A stretch of DNA of 64,000 nucleotides from Zantedeschia hybrid cultivar (GCA_030544215.1 JARZZO010000003.1:20841879-20905878); one strand, 5' to 3'. Positions 35,602-47,563 are shown, counted from the first letter of the stretch. The notes: a model not told the origin generated them from the sequence alone. Made by a program: numbers and translations.

Positions 35602-36219
35602 AAAATGCGTCTACTGAAAAAGACGCCTTTTAATCATAATTCAATTTTCAAAAATCAGAGATTAATCCTAAAAATACCGAATTATTCTTGAAACGCGTCC
35701 ACATGTATAGACGTTATTCAGTCAAAATTTAGTTTCCAAAAATCAGGGATTTATCCTGAAAATTTCGAATTATGTTTAAAACACGTCCATATGTAAAGAC
35801 GTCATTCAACCAAAATCATTTTCCAAAAATCAAAGATTTATCCTAAAAATCCCATTTATCAATAAAAAGCGTCCAGATATGTAGACGTTATTCAGTCAAA
35901 ATTCAGTTTCCAAAAATCAGGGATTTATCCTGAAAATCCCGAATTATGTTTAAAACACGTCTACATGTATAGACGTCTTTAAATTATCTCTCTTACTTTC
36001 CTCTAGAATTCTGCCATTAATTCTGTGATTAATCCACTGAAACACGTCCTGAGATGTAGACGCGTTTAATCATCATGTTTTATACTGTGTTGACCAGAAT
36101 TGACGGTTTAAACTGAAACGCGTCTCTTTGTGATGATGCCTTTTATCAATTTCAAACCCCCTGCCTTGCCGCCTCAGTTTATGTGCGCTAAATGGCATCG
36201 CTGTACTCAAACGCGTTTC
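35602..36219. repeat. Eight GCGTC dyad modules between ORF-A and ORF-B (E3b)
   Basis: Modules at 35602, 35690, 35778, 35864, 35952, 36039, 36115 and 36190, all 10-10-10. The first five recur every 86-88 bp and share flanking text (CCAAAAATCAGGGATTTATC-like), so this part grew by tandem duplication of a longer unit. Arms include GAAACGCGTC/GACGTTATTC and AAAACACGTC/GACGTCATTC. They are located where the promoter of ORF-B should be. Confidence 0.85.
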
Positions 36220-36480
36220 ACCATTCTCTAACAGAACCCGCGCAAGCCCCCCTTTCTTCCTCATTCTTACAAGAGTTTTCTCTCCCTTCCCGAGCTCCGA
36301 CAATCTTCCTCCCTTCTCAGGCCATCTTTCTCTCTTCTCCAGCCATCTTTCTCTCTTCTCCGGCGATCAAAATCCACCAACCTTCCTCTTCATCGCCGGT
36401 CTCTCTTCTTCGGAGCTCTCTCTCTCTCTCTCTTTCTCAAACTCTCTCTTTCTCTCTTGTTCTTCTCCCCTTGGAAGCCC

Positions 36481-37684
36481 ATGGAGCAAGGAGAAGGATC
36501 ACGAGGGAAATGCCATCGTGCCGCGCACGTAGTGAGGAGGGAGGAGCACGTGGCGGTTCTCCCCGAGGAGGCTATGGCCTTAGAGGCGGTAGCGGCCATC
36601 CTAGAAGAGGAAATTCCTCCATCGGTGGTGATCGAGGGAGGAGAAGAAGAGAAAGAGGCTCTTCATTTGGTAAGTTTTCTAATGGATGCATTAGGGAATG
36701 AATGGGGTATAGAAAGGGGCTCTTTGAAGAAGCCCGACATCGGGATTGAAGGGCGTCCAGACCAGGTGATGCCTTTCAAAGGGCGTCGCCTAGGTCCGAC
36801 GCCATTCAAAGCAAATTTCATTTTTTAATAGATTAGAAAATAGGTTTAAACGGCGTCAAGGCTTATGGACACCTTTCAAAGGGAGTCCATCTTGCTCGAC
36901 GCCTTTTAGTTTTTATTGATTTTCTATATCTATTAAATGATGAATTTTTTATTTTTATTTGCAGGGAACAATGAGGGCCAGAATTTCTTGGGATTTATTG
37001 ATAGGGGCCTACCGAGGACTCCCGGATTTTCAGAAGGCGCGCCTGCGCCGAATGGGGTTTGGCGAGATTCTCGAGATCGAGCCATTTTGGCTCGATTTGG
37101 TCCTCCTGCAGGTACTATAGGAGAGGTGGCATGCGGAAAGCAGGGCTTTCCTAATGCCCTGGGGACATATGGTCTCCAGCTTAGAGGATGTCGCCAGGAT
37201 CACTGGCCTCAGAGTAGAGGGTCTACCGGTGAACGGGGTGACCTACCCCGATTACCGAGGGTTGGTAGAGGCCCTACTAGGCATAGAGGTGTCTAGCTTA
37301 GATAGGGAATCTAGGACCGTTCCCAGGGTAGAGGTAGAGGCTGCCCTAGGACTGATAGAGCCTCGGCGTCGGTCAGATGAGACCCGGGCAGAGTTTAGAG
37401 ATAGATTAGTTTAGTCCTCCGCTGCTGTATATTGTAGAGACCCTAATCAGATAGAGGAGATAGATAGGCAGCTTAGGGTTTTCTTAGTTTTCTTCTTTGG
37501 CCAGTTGCTCTTCAGTACGAAGGGTGACCAAATCCACTGTAGGTTCCTTGGTCTCTTAGATGACCTAGAAAGTCTACATCAGTATGCCTGGAGTGCGGCC
37601 CTCCTGGCCCACCTATTTGCATATCTGTCCGCGGTCACGTCGGATCGCGAGACCACCGTCTGCGGCTTTTCGCCGTTTCTTCAT
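36481..37684 (+). pseudogene. ORF-B of E3b, exons 1-2 (PMD-like)
   Basis: Exon 1 is 36481-36669 (63 codons from ATG), intron 1 36670-36964 (GTAAGT...TTTGCAG), exon 2 36965-37684 (240 codons). Exon 2 has ISWDLLIGAYRGLP, FWLDLVLLQ, FLMPWGHM, LEDVARITGLRVEG and HCRFLGLLDDL followed by ALLAHLF, which I recognise as the layout of the plant mobile domain of MAIN-like proteins. Stops after LLQVL and after RDRLV kill this copy. Exon boundaries match the E3a copy at 54566-57433 exactly, all in phase 0. Confidence 0.78.
36748..36907. repeat. Four GCGTC dyad modules inside ORF-B intron 1 (E3b)
   Basis: Two abutting pairs, 36748-36807 and 36848-36907. In each, the right arm of one module runs directly into the left arm of the next (GATGCCTTTC then AAAGGGCGTC). 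The E3a intron has four at the corresponding place (57013-57172). Confidence 0.85.
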
Positions 37685-37712
37685 GTATAACTTATTTTAT
37701 TATTTGTTCATG

Positions 37713-37717
37713 ATATG
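37713..37717. repeat. Target-site duplication ATATG (left)
   Basis: ATATG is repeated at 39639-39643. The E3a intron 2 at this point is short and uninterrupted. Confidence 0.8.
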
Positions 37718-39638
37718 TGATAAAGTGTTAAATTGATCATTTAAGGGCAACCATTTGCATCATACTCATGTTTTTATCTGCAAAATAGCATGAAATGATA
37801 GATAATTGTGTAACAAGTCCAACGGTACCAATTTCATCAAATTTTGACTTAAAAACATCGTCATTTCATGTGATCGAAGGAGTGTAGCGCATTTGCGGTT
37901 TTTCGATAAAACCGAGTCGAAATGAATAAATATGATGATATTTTTATGAAAATGCGCTAAATTATATTTATTTGATGTGAACAGGACATGCCGAGGATGC
38001 AGTGCAGCTGGAGGAGTTTCCGGAAATTTGGGAGTGGTCCGGTGTGCGGATTTCAACTAAAACAGGGGTAAAAATACAAATTGACTCCTTCTTCCACTGG
38101 AGTTTCCCAACACCCACTATTTCCCTCCGTCTCTCCGATTTCCTAAACACATCCTTTCCTTTATTTTAAAAACTCTCTCTCTCTTCTCGTTTTAGAAAGT
38201 CGAATCCTATTCCAATTTCCTCTTCCAAATCCTGTCCCTTCTCCAAGTCTCCCACATATCCTCCTCCTTTTCCAACTCAAACCCAGCACCTCTCCTCCTC
38301 CTCCTCTCTATAAATTCCCACAAATTCCTCTCACCCAGATTCTCCCCCACGTTTGAGTTTTTTTCCCGTTTTTCTCCGTAGCTTCCCGTAGCCTCCCTCT
38401 CTCCAGTTTTCTCTCTCTCTCGTTTGTTTTCACAGCATCTTCCTCCTCTTTCTCGGTTTTTCTCCCACGTTTCCTCCCTCTGTTCTCCTTCTCTCCCTGC
38501 CGTCTCTTTCTCTCCCCCACTCCCTTGCTCGGTTTCTATCTGCGACCCAGCCGGTTCCTTCCTCCAACGCCAGCAGCACCTCAAGCTCCTGCCAGCAGCT
38601 GCGGTGAAGCCTCCTCCACGGCTTCCTCCTTCATCCAGCAACCGGCTTCCAACGCAGCAGCAGCTTCTTCCACATACCTCCACCGCACTGCCACGGGTCT
38701 CCGGCTGCAAACCTGCACGCACCCTACATAGCCGTTGCACAAGAGCAGCCAGCAAGCACCTCCCAACGGCGCATGCGGCAAGCCCTCCAGCAGCAACGTG
38801 CATGCCACCTCGCCTGCCACCAGCTGCTTCGCGTTGCCAGGTTGCACCCAGCACCATCGGACAGGTCGCTCCATGCCTTGCCGGCCTCTTCCTAGTCCCA
38901 ACGCACCTGCCTCTTTACGCATGCAACACGCCACCCCAGCAGCAGCAACTTCTTCCTCCAGCAGCAAACGCAACCAGCAGCCACTCTCCAAGCTTCTTCC
39001 ATCTTCATCCACGCAGCTGTTCACAACAAACAGCAGCAGCTGTCCACAGCACCCAGCAGCAAGCGGCTCCAGCGCTGGTCCACTGCGCCAGAGGTTCCAG
39101 CTGATGGTCCACTGCACCATCCTTCACAGCAGCTTGGTCCATTGCACCAGCAGCCCACTTATCCCTATTTTAATCTAGTTTCTTTCCCTTCCCCCATTAG
39201 TTTAGAATTAGTTTAATTGTTTAGGGATAATTAATTGATTTTTTTGATTATTTAGTCTAAGTTTATCAAACAATTGAATTTTGTAATTTATAATTTTTTA
39301 ATCAATTCATGTTTTGCACGTAGTTAAATTTTAATATCTTTGTCATAAATTTTAGTTGTGATTAATTTAGTTTTATAAGTGTTTGCGTTTTCAAGCAATT
39401 ATGTTTTTAGGTTACATTAGTTAATTGTGTTTGAGTTTAGTTAAGTAATTAATTTATTTGAATTTTCACTTGTTTTTAGATTAACTAAAGTCCAAGGTTT
39501 TCAAAAGTAAAATTCTATCTCCCTGCGGATCGACTCGGACTCACCACTATTAAATTTCCAAATTTTGATTTGAGTGAGCCGGATAAATTTAGATTGAACG
39601 TTTTCATGTGTTTAACGACACACAATTCGAAACGATCA
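37718..39638 (+). mobile_element. Solo LTR inserted in ORF-B intron 2 of E3b
   Basis: 1921 bp, starting TGATAAAGTGTTAAATTG and ending AACGATCA, flanked by ATATG. Contains a CT-rich tract (38170-38440), a CAGCAG-rich stretch (38570-39080) and, near the end, CTCCCTGCGGATCGACTC, an ending style I associate with gypsy LTRs, so sense is probably plus. Long open frames at 38207-39178 on both strands come from the CAGCAG composition. The family is not otherwise present in the window. Strand and lineage are tentative. Confidence 0.78.
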
Positions 39639-39643
39639 ATATG
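39639..39643. repeat. Target-site duplication ATATG (right)
   Basis: Partner of 37713-37717. Confidence 0.8.
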
Positions 39644-39688
39644 AAATGTGATATGATGCTTTTCTAACTTACATGATTATGTATGCAG

Positions 39689-40151
39689 GTGTGGAGTTAT
39701 CACTACTTTCCGCTCGGCAGAGCGAGGATTGTAAGGCCGGATACTATCCCTTTGGCTCGCCACTGGCAGCCCATCATGGACACTGCCCCACAGCACCATT
39801 AGCTGACGGCCCTCCGCCGTCAGTTCCTTGATTATCCGGAGCTCCTAGTAAGTCTTTAATTTATCCAGTTTTATTAAATGCAGTGTTTCATTTTATTAAA
39901 TGCAATTTTATTCATATAAATGCATCTAACTTGTATGCAGGTGATTTGGCGCCCATACATGGGCATGGGCGAGGAGGGCCAGCCGTGGGTGACGGCTGGC
40001 CGGAGGAGGTTCGGCAGGCAAATGTGGGTACATTGCCTGAACGAAATCGAACCCCTTCGCCTCCGGCTCGTCATGAGGACCCTGGGCCTCCACCAGGAGT
40101 GGGTGGACGGGAGGTCCCGGAGGGAGTAGGGAGGAGCATGAGGGGGAAACA
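39689..40151 (+). pseudogene. ORF-B of E3b, exons 3 and 4 (first part)
   Basis: Exon 3 is 39689-39847 (53 codons, VWSYHYFPLGRARIVRP and LTALRRQFLDYPELL), after a TATGCAG acceptor and before GTAAGT. Exon 4 begins at 39941 after TATGCAG with VIWRPYMGMGEEGQP and RLVMRTLGLHQEW, and is cut at 40151 by E2a. It resumes at 62219. There is a stop in exon 3 and a one-base deletion near 40113. Confidence 0.78.
40147..40151. repeat. Target-site duplication AAACA (left, E2a)
   Basis: AAACA before TGTAACGACC is repeated at 62214-62218 after TCTTTACA. The coding sequence of ORF-B exon 4 continues across when one copy is removed, as the E3a exon shows. Confidence 0.9.
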
Positions 40152-41198
40152 TGTAACGACCCGCCACCCTATAATCGGGGATCTGATTACTAAATGGGTA
40201 CCGAATCATTATTTTGGAACCAAACCAGGATCTAGATAAGTCTGGGAAAAAAATAATCAACTAAACTAAACATTCACATCGCATTGAACTGAAAAGGAAG
40301 TGCAAAAAATTAAAAGTTATTACAATGCGACTGGGCACAACAAATAATTACATACTCCATCAGAAAAGAAATAATTAAGCGTACAGGCTAGGAATAAAAT
40401 AACAACTACGTCGGGGTATATCCCGGAGTAACAACTGCTGGCGCACAACTCGAAGCAGCACACTCCTCGCTAAGCCTGCCTGGAACCCTCACCTAAAAAC
40501 CGCAGGGGTGAGTCTCAACAAAAAGACTCAATCGGGATCCTTCGATCCCCACTGCCCACACGCACACCCACAAGTTCAGAAACGCAACTAAAGGTAAAGT
40601 AAGCAAGTAAAGCAGTAATTACTACTCCTTAATCTCGATATAAATCACATGCATTCGAAATATAACATGCATATCTTTGAAACCATTCTACCAGGGAGCC
40701 TACAACCAACGTCTCGGCAAAACACGCCAACCACAGAAACGAAAGTGGTAAACACCGACCCGCTGAGACCAAACAGTAACCCCTCGGATAGCATGTTAGT
40801 TACTCCGGCCCAACTGGCTCAGGTGGTTACTCCTTCCTCCAGCATGAGTGACACTTCACAGGTACCTCTCCGACACTGGTACTAACTAACCCCGGGGTTC
40901 ACCAGGTGACCCTCTCTCACTAGGCGTCACCCCGCCACTGCTCCCACCGGCGTTGTGTCCCTACTACACCGGCACAGGGTGTCAAGCGCTACAACTGTCA
41001 CTCTAAGTCCACAGTAGTACAAAATACAGCACAGTGCGATCTGGTCATGTGAAAAGTCCACGGTCGCACGAAACACAACGCAGTGTGATCGGGTCACCAA
41101 GAATCCATCGTCATCGAGTATATTTATAGCATGCATTAACTAAACTATCTAGTAGTGTAAACACATATTAATAACATGAATTAATGTGGTTCTGTCTT

Positions 41199-41447
41199 GA
41201 ATCACGTCGCCCAAGGCCGACGCCATTCAAGCATCCTAAACTGGTTCAAGAAATCTTGGCCTCGGAATATGGCCTAAAACGCGTTGTCCCAGGAAGCCAC
41301 CATTTGAAAAGGCGTCGTTGTCCTTGGACGCCGTTCATAACAGAAGTCCCCTCAGACAGAACCCATTATCGAGACGATTTTTGCCTAAATGGCGTCGTGC
41401 TGGCCCGTCGCCATTCTGAATGGCGTCATCCTAGCGCGACGTCATTT
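41199..41447. repeat. GCGTC dyad modules in E2a, first cluster
   Basis: Five modules at 41199, 41276, 41307, 41387 and 41418, each 10-10-10. Arms are mostly of the AATGGCGTC/GACGCCATT subtype, for example GAATGGCGTC / GACGTCATTT at 41418-41447. Neighbouring modules are separated by a single base. Confidence 0.85.
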
Positions 41448-42028
41448 AGCGCCAGAAACTAGGTTTTTGCACCTCGACCCGAGGGTCCCCTTTTACCCCA
41501 AATTTGCCCCAAAAACATCCAAAATAGGGAAAATGAAAAGGAAAACCAATCCATCACAGGAAAACCTACAAATCCACATTCATAGAAACCACCATAACCA
41601 TCAAGAAAGCCCCTTAACATGCTTATTTTACCCCAAAACCCCATACACGCATCATACTTTAAAGTGGGAAAACATGGTTTTAAGTTGAAAAACCACGGGG
41701 ATCGTCACCCTACCGGTTGCTCGAACTACTCCAAACTCCAAGCCGCCAACCCATCTCGCCCCCACCACGCCGCCGGTACCGCCGATGACTTCGTTACTCC
41801 ACCGAGACGTCGGCCGCCGTCCGGAGAGAAAACGCCGCGGAGGAGGTGGTGGTGTTAGTGGTGGGAGTTAGGAGGTCGATGGAGTGGAGGGAGAGATGAA
41901 ATGGTGGGAGGACAAGAAAGAGGGGGAAGAGAGATCGCCGGAGTCGCCGGAGGAAGTGAGGAGAGAGAGAAGGGAGGAGGAAATGAGGAAAAGGAAGGAG
42001 GGTTCGCGGGGTCAAGCAGAAGCTGGAT

Positions 42029-42339
42029 AAAACGCGTCGTGCGGCACAGACGCCTATCAGTTGACATGACGGGCCGTACTGACAGAGACTCTGAAACACG
42101 TCGCCCATCAAAGATGCCTTTCAGACGATAAGACCGGCTCCATACACTGACAACTCAGGGTCGAACTCTGAATGGCGTCGTCCATCGAGGACGCCGTTCA
42201 GACGACACGACATGGGCCGTACTCTCGCGGCCCGAAGCCCGCCCACGTGGCGCCCATGTGGCACAACAACAACCCAGCTAAATGGCGTCCACCCAGCAAG
42301 ACGCCGTTCAAAAGGCGTCGTGCATCTTAGACGTCATTT
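42029..42339. repeat. GCGTC dyad modules in E2a, second cluster
   Basis: Five modules at 42029, 42093, 42170, 42280 and 42310. The last two abut: AAATGGCGTC, ten bases, GACGCCGTTC, then AAAAGGCGTC, ten bases, GACGTCATTT. The E2b counterparts of this pair are at 3771-3830, the first of them eroded. Confidence 0.85.
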
Positions 42340-42381
42340 AGATGGCACTCCCCTGACCCAACAAGGCCTAAACCAGGGGAT

Positions 42382-42386
42382 CCGAC
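42382..42386. repeat. Target-site duplication CCGAC (left, E3a)
   Basis: CCGAC before TGTAGACACG is repeated at 62164-62168 after ACTCACA. E2b at 3740-3755 is too diverged here to serve as an empty site, but E2 sequence is otherwise continuous across. Confidence 0.92.
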
Positions 42387-43720
42387 TGTAGACACGCTAA
42401 TTTTGACATCATTTTGAGTAAATTTCATATCATATAATAATGCCTAAGAATGGTCTGATATTTAATCATTGATTAATTTTTATTGATCTTTTTTTTAAGT
42501 ATCGGGTTTAACAGACATATTTAAGTTAATCAATCAAATTGATTTTAACTCGAATTTCAGTTAAAATATGAAGAGGTCTAAAAGACGTCGACCTGTCTGG
42601 ACGCCATTTAGAGTTTATTCTTATTTTAACGTTTAAATTTGAATTTTAATCAGTTGATTAATTAGATAAAAGGCGTCTTCTAGACACGACACGTTTTAGG
42701 TTTCCTAAGCTATTTATACTTCTCTTCCGGATGTTTATCTTTATCTTAATTAGTGTAAAAGACGTCTACTCATGTAGACGCGTTTTATCTAATAAAGATA
42801 AAGATAAGTTTTCTCGGATGTTTATCTTTATCTTAATTAATCTGAAAGGCGTCAGCCAATATGGACGCGTTTTAGATAATTACAGATAAAGATGAATTAA
42901 TTTGTATTTATCTGTTGGTTAAGATGGATAAATCCCAAATTTTTCCATGTAAATCCGCGGACGCAGAAGAAGTCTATAAATACCTTATACCTTGAAGAGT
43001 TAAAAAATGTTAAGCGTAATCTTGAGTTGATTATCATTGAGCAATAAGTTGAAGATCGGAGCAACAACGTCGGAACGCCGAAGCGCTGCCATTTCCAGAA
43101 GTCGGCGTCCTTTCAAGATTCTTCATCCATTCAAGAATTCAACTATTGGGCATAAGTCTTTATTTTATGCATTCATTTCATTTAATTCTACATTCTTCAT
43201 TATCACTTCATGCAACACACAACACATTCATTCTTTTCAAAACCTATTTGATTAAGGGGTTTCAAAAGCCACTCAACAAGTAAGTTTGCTGTTTAATTGC
43301 ATGTTTAACATCATGATTAGAATAGATACTATTCTTACTTAAAGTTCTCATCATTGTTTCTTCATTTCTCTTTCCATTTTTCTTAACGGAGCAAAAAAAA
43401 AAAAAGGAGAATCAAAAGGAGTAAATAAAGCACAAAGTCACAAGAATCTCTGGACGATCCTCAAATCCTCAACTTCAAATTCAACAGCAAGAACAAAGAA
43501 CGAGAAGGGCTCTCTTTCTTCAGCCGGCTGAAGGAGGAGAATCAAGAGCTCAATATCTTTCGCGTTTAAACAGGTAGGCGATCAAAAACTTCTTTTGGAA
43601 CATTTAAGTCAAAAGTTTCTGGCGATCACTTCACGTAGTTTCTGTTTTTAATAGGTTTACTTTGCACCTAAATAACATAGATTTTTCATGTTAATCACAC
43701 GATCATTTTAAGCACTCACA
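42387..43720 (+). mobile_element. E3a 5' LTR
   Basis: 1334 bp, starting TGTAGACACGC and ending AGCACTCACA. It has four GCGTC dyads in its first 500 bp, an A-run near 43390 and CAGCCGGCTG near 43521. The element's own promoter should be here; no certain TATA box was picked out (TATAAATACC at 42975 is a candidate). Confidence 0.93.
42580..42873. repeat. Four GCGTC dyad modules in the E3a 5' LTR
   Basis: 42580 (AAAAGACGTC / GACGCCATTT), 42668 (AAAAGGCGTC / GACACGTTTT), 42757 (AAAAGACGTC / GACGCGTTTT) and 42844 (GAAAGGCGTC / GACGCGTTTT), spaced 87-89 bp apart, all with 10-base spacers. They precede the candidate TATA box at 42975. The four in the 3' LTR match them one to one. Confidence 0.88.
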
Positions 43721-43745
43721 GCTTTTTTGGCGATCACGATGGGAC
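43721..43745 (+). other. E3a primer binding site
   Basis: Directly after the 5' LTR the sequence reads TTTTTTGGCGATCACG and then ATGGGAC, comparable to the E1 site. tRNA not assigned. Confidence 0.65.
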
Positions 43746-44755
43746 TTGGTCTCGCCATCTTTTAATTCTTTTGTTCTTGCTATCATCAATCGGGCACCCA
43801 TGGTGCACCACTTGTGTCTCTCGACACGTCCTCACCAATTGGTGAGTGTTTTTAGTTTAGTTAATTTCCCTCGTGCACCACCTGCACACCCCAGTGGCAA
43901 GATTTTGCCCTCCCCTTGATTAGTTTAAAAAAGCTGTTTTTGTGATGAAATGCTGAGTGATTGATTGATATCTTACTTGTTTAGTTAGTAAAATCATCCT
44001 GTTAAAATCTGGAACAAAAAAAAATCTGCATGAACTGATTATTTACTGCTTTTATCCTGTTTGAGGAGGAATCAACCCAGAAATTCCTCCTGTAAAACTG
44101 CTTCTGCGACTTGAAAAGCGTCTAGGAGCACTGACGCGTTTCAAACTGCGTCAACATACCTAGACGCCTTTCAGTCTTCATTCTCTGCTGCCTGCAATCT
44201 GAGTTTCTGCAAAAAAAAATTAAGATTTTGTTTGAATAGCGTCGACTACACTCGACGCAATTCAGACAGTTTTTTTTAATTTTTCCCCAGTTCTCAGATT
44301 TTTGTGACTTGAGTGCTACTACCCATTATTATTAAGCATTAAAGGCCATCCAGGCCATAGGTCATACGCATTGAGGCGAATACCCTCCTTTTCTTAGGAA
44401 CACACTACTTGACGTCAGCAACTCTCTCTGATTGGGTTGGTTCCTTGATCAGACTAGAGAAGTTGACGTTGAGGCCTCCATAAGTCCCCAAAATCAAGGT
44501 ATTCCTCCTTGATCATCGGGCTGGTTGTACCAGTTGAAGTCCCGGTTATATTCCATAAAGTGTTGTGAGAGAAAGCCATAGAGAATAACGGTGGATATTG
44601 AACTGAAACTAGGATCCTATCCTTGAGCGAATTTGTGGTTTAATTAAATCCAAATAACTCAACAAGGAATCTCAAAAGCACGTTAAGCATACACTTGATT
44701 GATTAATCTCTGTGCAACTTGTTTGTCAAATCTTTGAAAAAAAGAATCTAACATC
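43746..44755 (+). other. E3a 5' leader
   Basis: About 1 kb between primer site and the gag ATG. It has three GCGTC dyads at 44113, 44143 (abutting) and 44234, and no reading frame of note. Two GGTGCACCAC/GTGCACCACC stretches near 43805 and 43875 hint at a small duplication. Confidence 0.65.
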
Positions 44756-47437
44756 ATGCTGCTGCGATCAGGCAGGGACTTGAGTATGGCTCAAGACGCC
44801 ATCATCAACTATGAGGGAGATGCTAATGCCCCTCGCGATTCGGACTACAACTATGAGAACGGGAGAGATGCTGATGCCTCCCGTAATTCTGTCCCCATTC
44901 CATATCGACAAGATGGGAATGTCCGGACACCTCTCTTTCATCCCCATGATCGATATCCTGATCTTCCCCCGCATGAATATGCGATTCCTAATCCCAATCT
45001 TGAGGGGGACATGAATCAGAATGATCCCTCATCCTCTGATCCTTCGGATCTCGTCAATGCTTTGGGAGTTCTTGCCTCCCGACTGGACCCTCAGCAGTTC
45101 GAGGCGATCCAGTCTATTCTGAAGGGAAAGGCACCCACACAGCCTGTTGAGCCGAACCATGTGGCTCCCCCTGTTGCTACTCAACAACCTCCTCTTCCTC
45201 CTCCTTACATTCATCAGGCCATGGAAGGCCTTCATATTACTTCTCGGCCAGCTGGGCCGCAGCTTTCATCCTCTAGGCAACCGGCTAGACCGCAAACGCC
45301 TGCTTATCAAAATGCCCTCGGGCATGGCAGAAGCTCTGCCGGACCTCCCCTTTATTGTCCCCCCTGTCCAACGTACTCTAGGCAGCAGGCCTATCAAGTA
45401 CCTCCACCTCCTCCTCCTCCACAGGCAGATCTGACCACGCAAACGTTGCTGGCCAAAATGGAGCGCATGGATGAGCAATTCAACAACCTCCAGAAGATGA
45501 TGGGGGTTAAAGCTGCGCCCGAGATCAATTTGCCGAGCCTGCCGGTATTCCACCTACCACCCTCTGAGATGCCAGTGTACCGGAAGTACAAGGGTACTGG
45601 TAACCCCTTTACACATTTGAAGGAGTTTATGTACGAATCGTCTTTTTGGCAGAACGATAAGAGGTCGTTGGCCTTTTTGTTCAGGAGATCTCTAGAGGGA
45701 CTAGCCCTCGAGTGGTTCTTTTCCTTGGAACCCTCCGAAGTAGAGGACTATGGTATCGTTTCACGGAAATTCATTCAACGGTACCAAGACAGAGTTGCAC
45801 CCTCCTTGTCCATCACTGACCTCATAGTAGAAAAGATGAAACCTGATGAGGAGTTTGTCAGTTTTGCTGACAGGTGGCGGGGCCTGGCCGAAAAGGTGAA
45901 AGATCACTTGTCTGAATCTGAGCAAGTGAAGATGTTAATTTCCAATGCCACGCCCTAGTTCAAACTAGTCCTCTCCCTGAACAACCTGACCAACATGGCA
46001 GAGCTCTATGAAAGAGCACAGTACTGCCAAAATGCCTTCAAGGACGCTACGTTCTCTAGCGTCTTTGATCCTCACAGACCTAGCAGGCCTCCACCTCGGA
46101 AGCCTGCAGTGCCAAACTCTCCCAGCACAGGTCCGACTACTGAGGGCACACTCTCTCACGAGCAAGTTAGTAGCATGAATAATAACTCGCCCCAGTTCGT
46201 GAGGAACCAGTAGCAGTACGAGAGGCCATCGCAGCCAAACCAGCAGGGGTACAGGCAACAGCAGAACCCCCATTATCAGCAACAGTATCAGCGGCCCCAG
46301 CAGCCGAACCAGAACCAGCAACAACAACAACAACAACAGCAGCCGCCGCAACGGCAACAGCAGTACCAGCAGCCCCAACAATAGCAATACCAACAACAAC
46401 AGCAATATCAGCCGCGCGCACCACCGGCATACCATAATGTCCCTCCTCCTGTTGACTATAATCAGCAGAGAAGACCTCCAGGCCCTAAAAGGGCAGAATA
46501 CCCGGCTCTCCCAGAATCCTTGGCAGATATCTTCAGTGCTCTAATGGCAGCTAATGCCTTAGTTTTGCCAAGGGAAAAGGCCGTCTGGCCTCAAAATGCC
46601 GACACGTCCAGGTATTGCTACTTCCATAGGCAACCTGGGCATACCATCGACACCTGCTTCCAGTTTAGAGATTATATTCATGATCTCAACGAGCAGGGCG
46701 GCATAGACTTGGAGGAGATGAAAAAGTATATATCAGCCCTGAAGGCAAGAAGACCACAGCAGCAGCAGCAACAGCAAGCAAGACCACCAGCACAAGCAGC
46801 ACCACCACCCAACATGGGCATAGTGCAGAATCCACTCCGGAATCCGAACCAAAACCAAGTTGCCCCTATCTTGACAAGCAGCCAGTCTGAGGCTGACCGT
46901 GGGCAACAGTGGAGAATAGAGGACTCTTCCTCTCTTTATTCGACGGGTCATATTCCAAGTACCGTAGAACGACCACCGCGCCGCACCATCCACATACCTA
47001 GGCTACAACCCATTACCATCACCCCTCTATCGACACCCGCATATTACTCGCCCGCACCCAATAACCCATTACCACTACCCGCTTTCCTCAAGCCCATTAC
47101 GCCCCACACCACTACATCGCTACCATATAATCCCCCGCAAACCAATCACGCGCCCCTTCTACCATCTAGGCCATTACTCCGCGTACCATTCCCTACTTCG
47201 CCCGCTACCACTACCACCTACCCAGATACTCCCTTACCATCCAGACCGCTATTACGCGTGCCATTCCCCACTTCACCAACCACTTACTCATCCACCATCC
47301 GACCGTCTAAACCCCTAATCCGCACCGCGCCATCACCACCTAACCCTACGCCATCTCCTACATACCAGCCCTCTACATCATCCGCACCATCCAACCCTGC
47401 GGTACTCAAGGTGTCACCCGGATCCTCTACGGTTTAG
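44756..47437 (+). pseudogene. E3a gag
   Basis: Starts at ATG 44756. The first 250 codons are proline-rich. The gag core at about 45560-45960 contains FLFRRSLEGLALEWFFSL, FIQRYQDRV and FADRWRGLAEKV; then a polyglutamine/proline stretch (46210-46440), CYFHRQPGHTIDTC (C-x2-H-x4-H-x4-C, 46616-46657) and another proline-rich segment. TAG codons at 45956, 46211, 46382 and 47435 interrupt the frame; each sits where CAG would fit the surrounding glutamine-rich or conserved text. It is the particle protein, continuous with pol in one frame. Confidence 0.88.
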
Positions 47438-47563
47438 GAACATGCGCTCCGAAGTGGAAGGATTTTCAACAAAGTCTTTCCTCAGTCAACAGTTAAAGAC
47501 GGCCCATCACAGCCGACTGAGGAAGCCCATAATGAAGAGAGTGCACCAGGCACTCAATATGAC

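Larger units (their letters stand above)
40152..42386 (-). mobile_element. E2a solo LTR, main part
   Basis: Plus-strand start TGTAACGACCCGCC; the last 45 bp (62169-62213) lie beyond E3a. Total about 2280 bp with AAACA duplications and no internal region, so I call it a solo LTR. Read on the minus strand it begins TGTAAAGACTGAGG and ends GGGTCGTTACA, matching E2b. GC-rich parts (41700-42010) give meaningless open frames on both strands. Ten GCGTC dyads are present. Confidence 0.82.

Noticed and set aside
36192..36701. Plus-strand serine-rich frame starting at a dyad
   Set aside because: It lies in the leader of ORF-B, in a CT-rich tract. The ORF-B frame from 36481 agrees with the E3a copy and its splice site; this one does not.
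38207..39178. Long open frames on both strands (up to 226 codons)
   Set aside because: They come from a CAGCAG-rich stretch inside a solo LTR flanked by ATATG duplications. They are open in several frames at once and no domain is visible.
37718..39638. Assignment of this LTR to the Athila lineage
   Set aside because: Only the LTR is present, and the CCCTGCGGATCGACTC-type ending alone is not specific enough.
34034..40151. ORF-A and ORF-B as host genes interrupted by transposons
   Set aside because: Both occur twice, in the same relative place inside E3 between integrase and 3' LTR, so they belong to the element.
45965..46435. Minus-strand leucine/valine-rich frames opposite gag
   Set aside because: Shadow of the polyglutamine-coding CAA/CAG run of gag.
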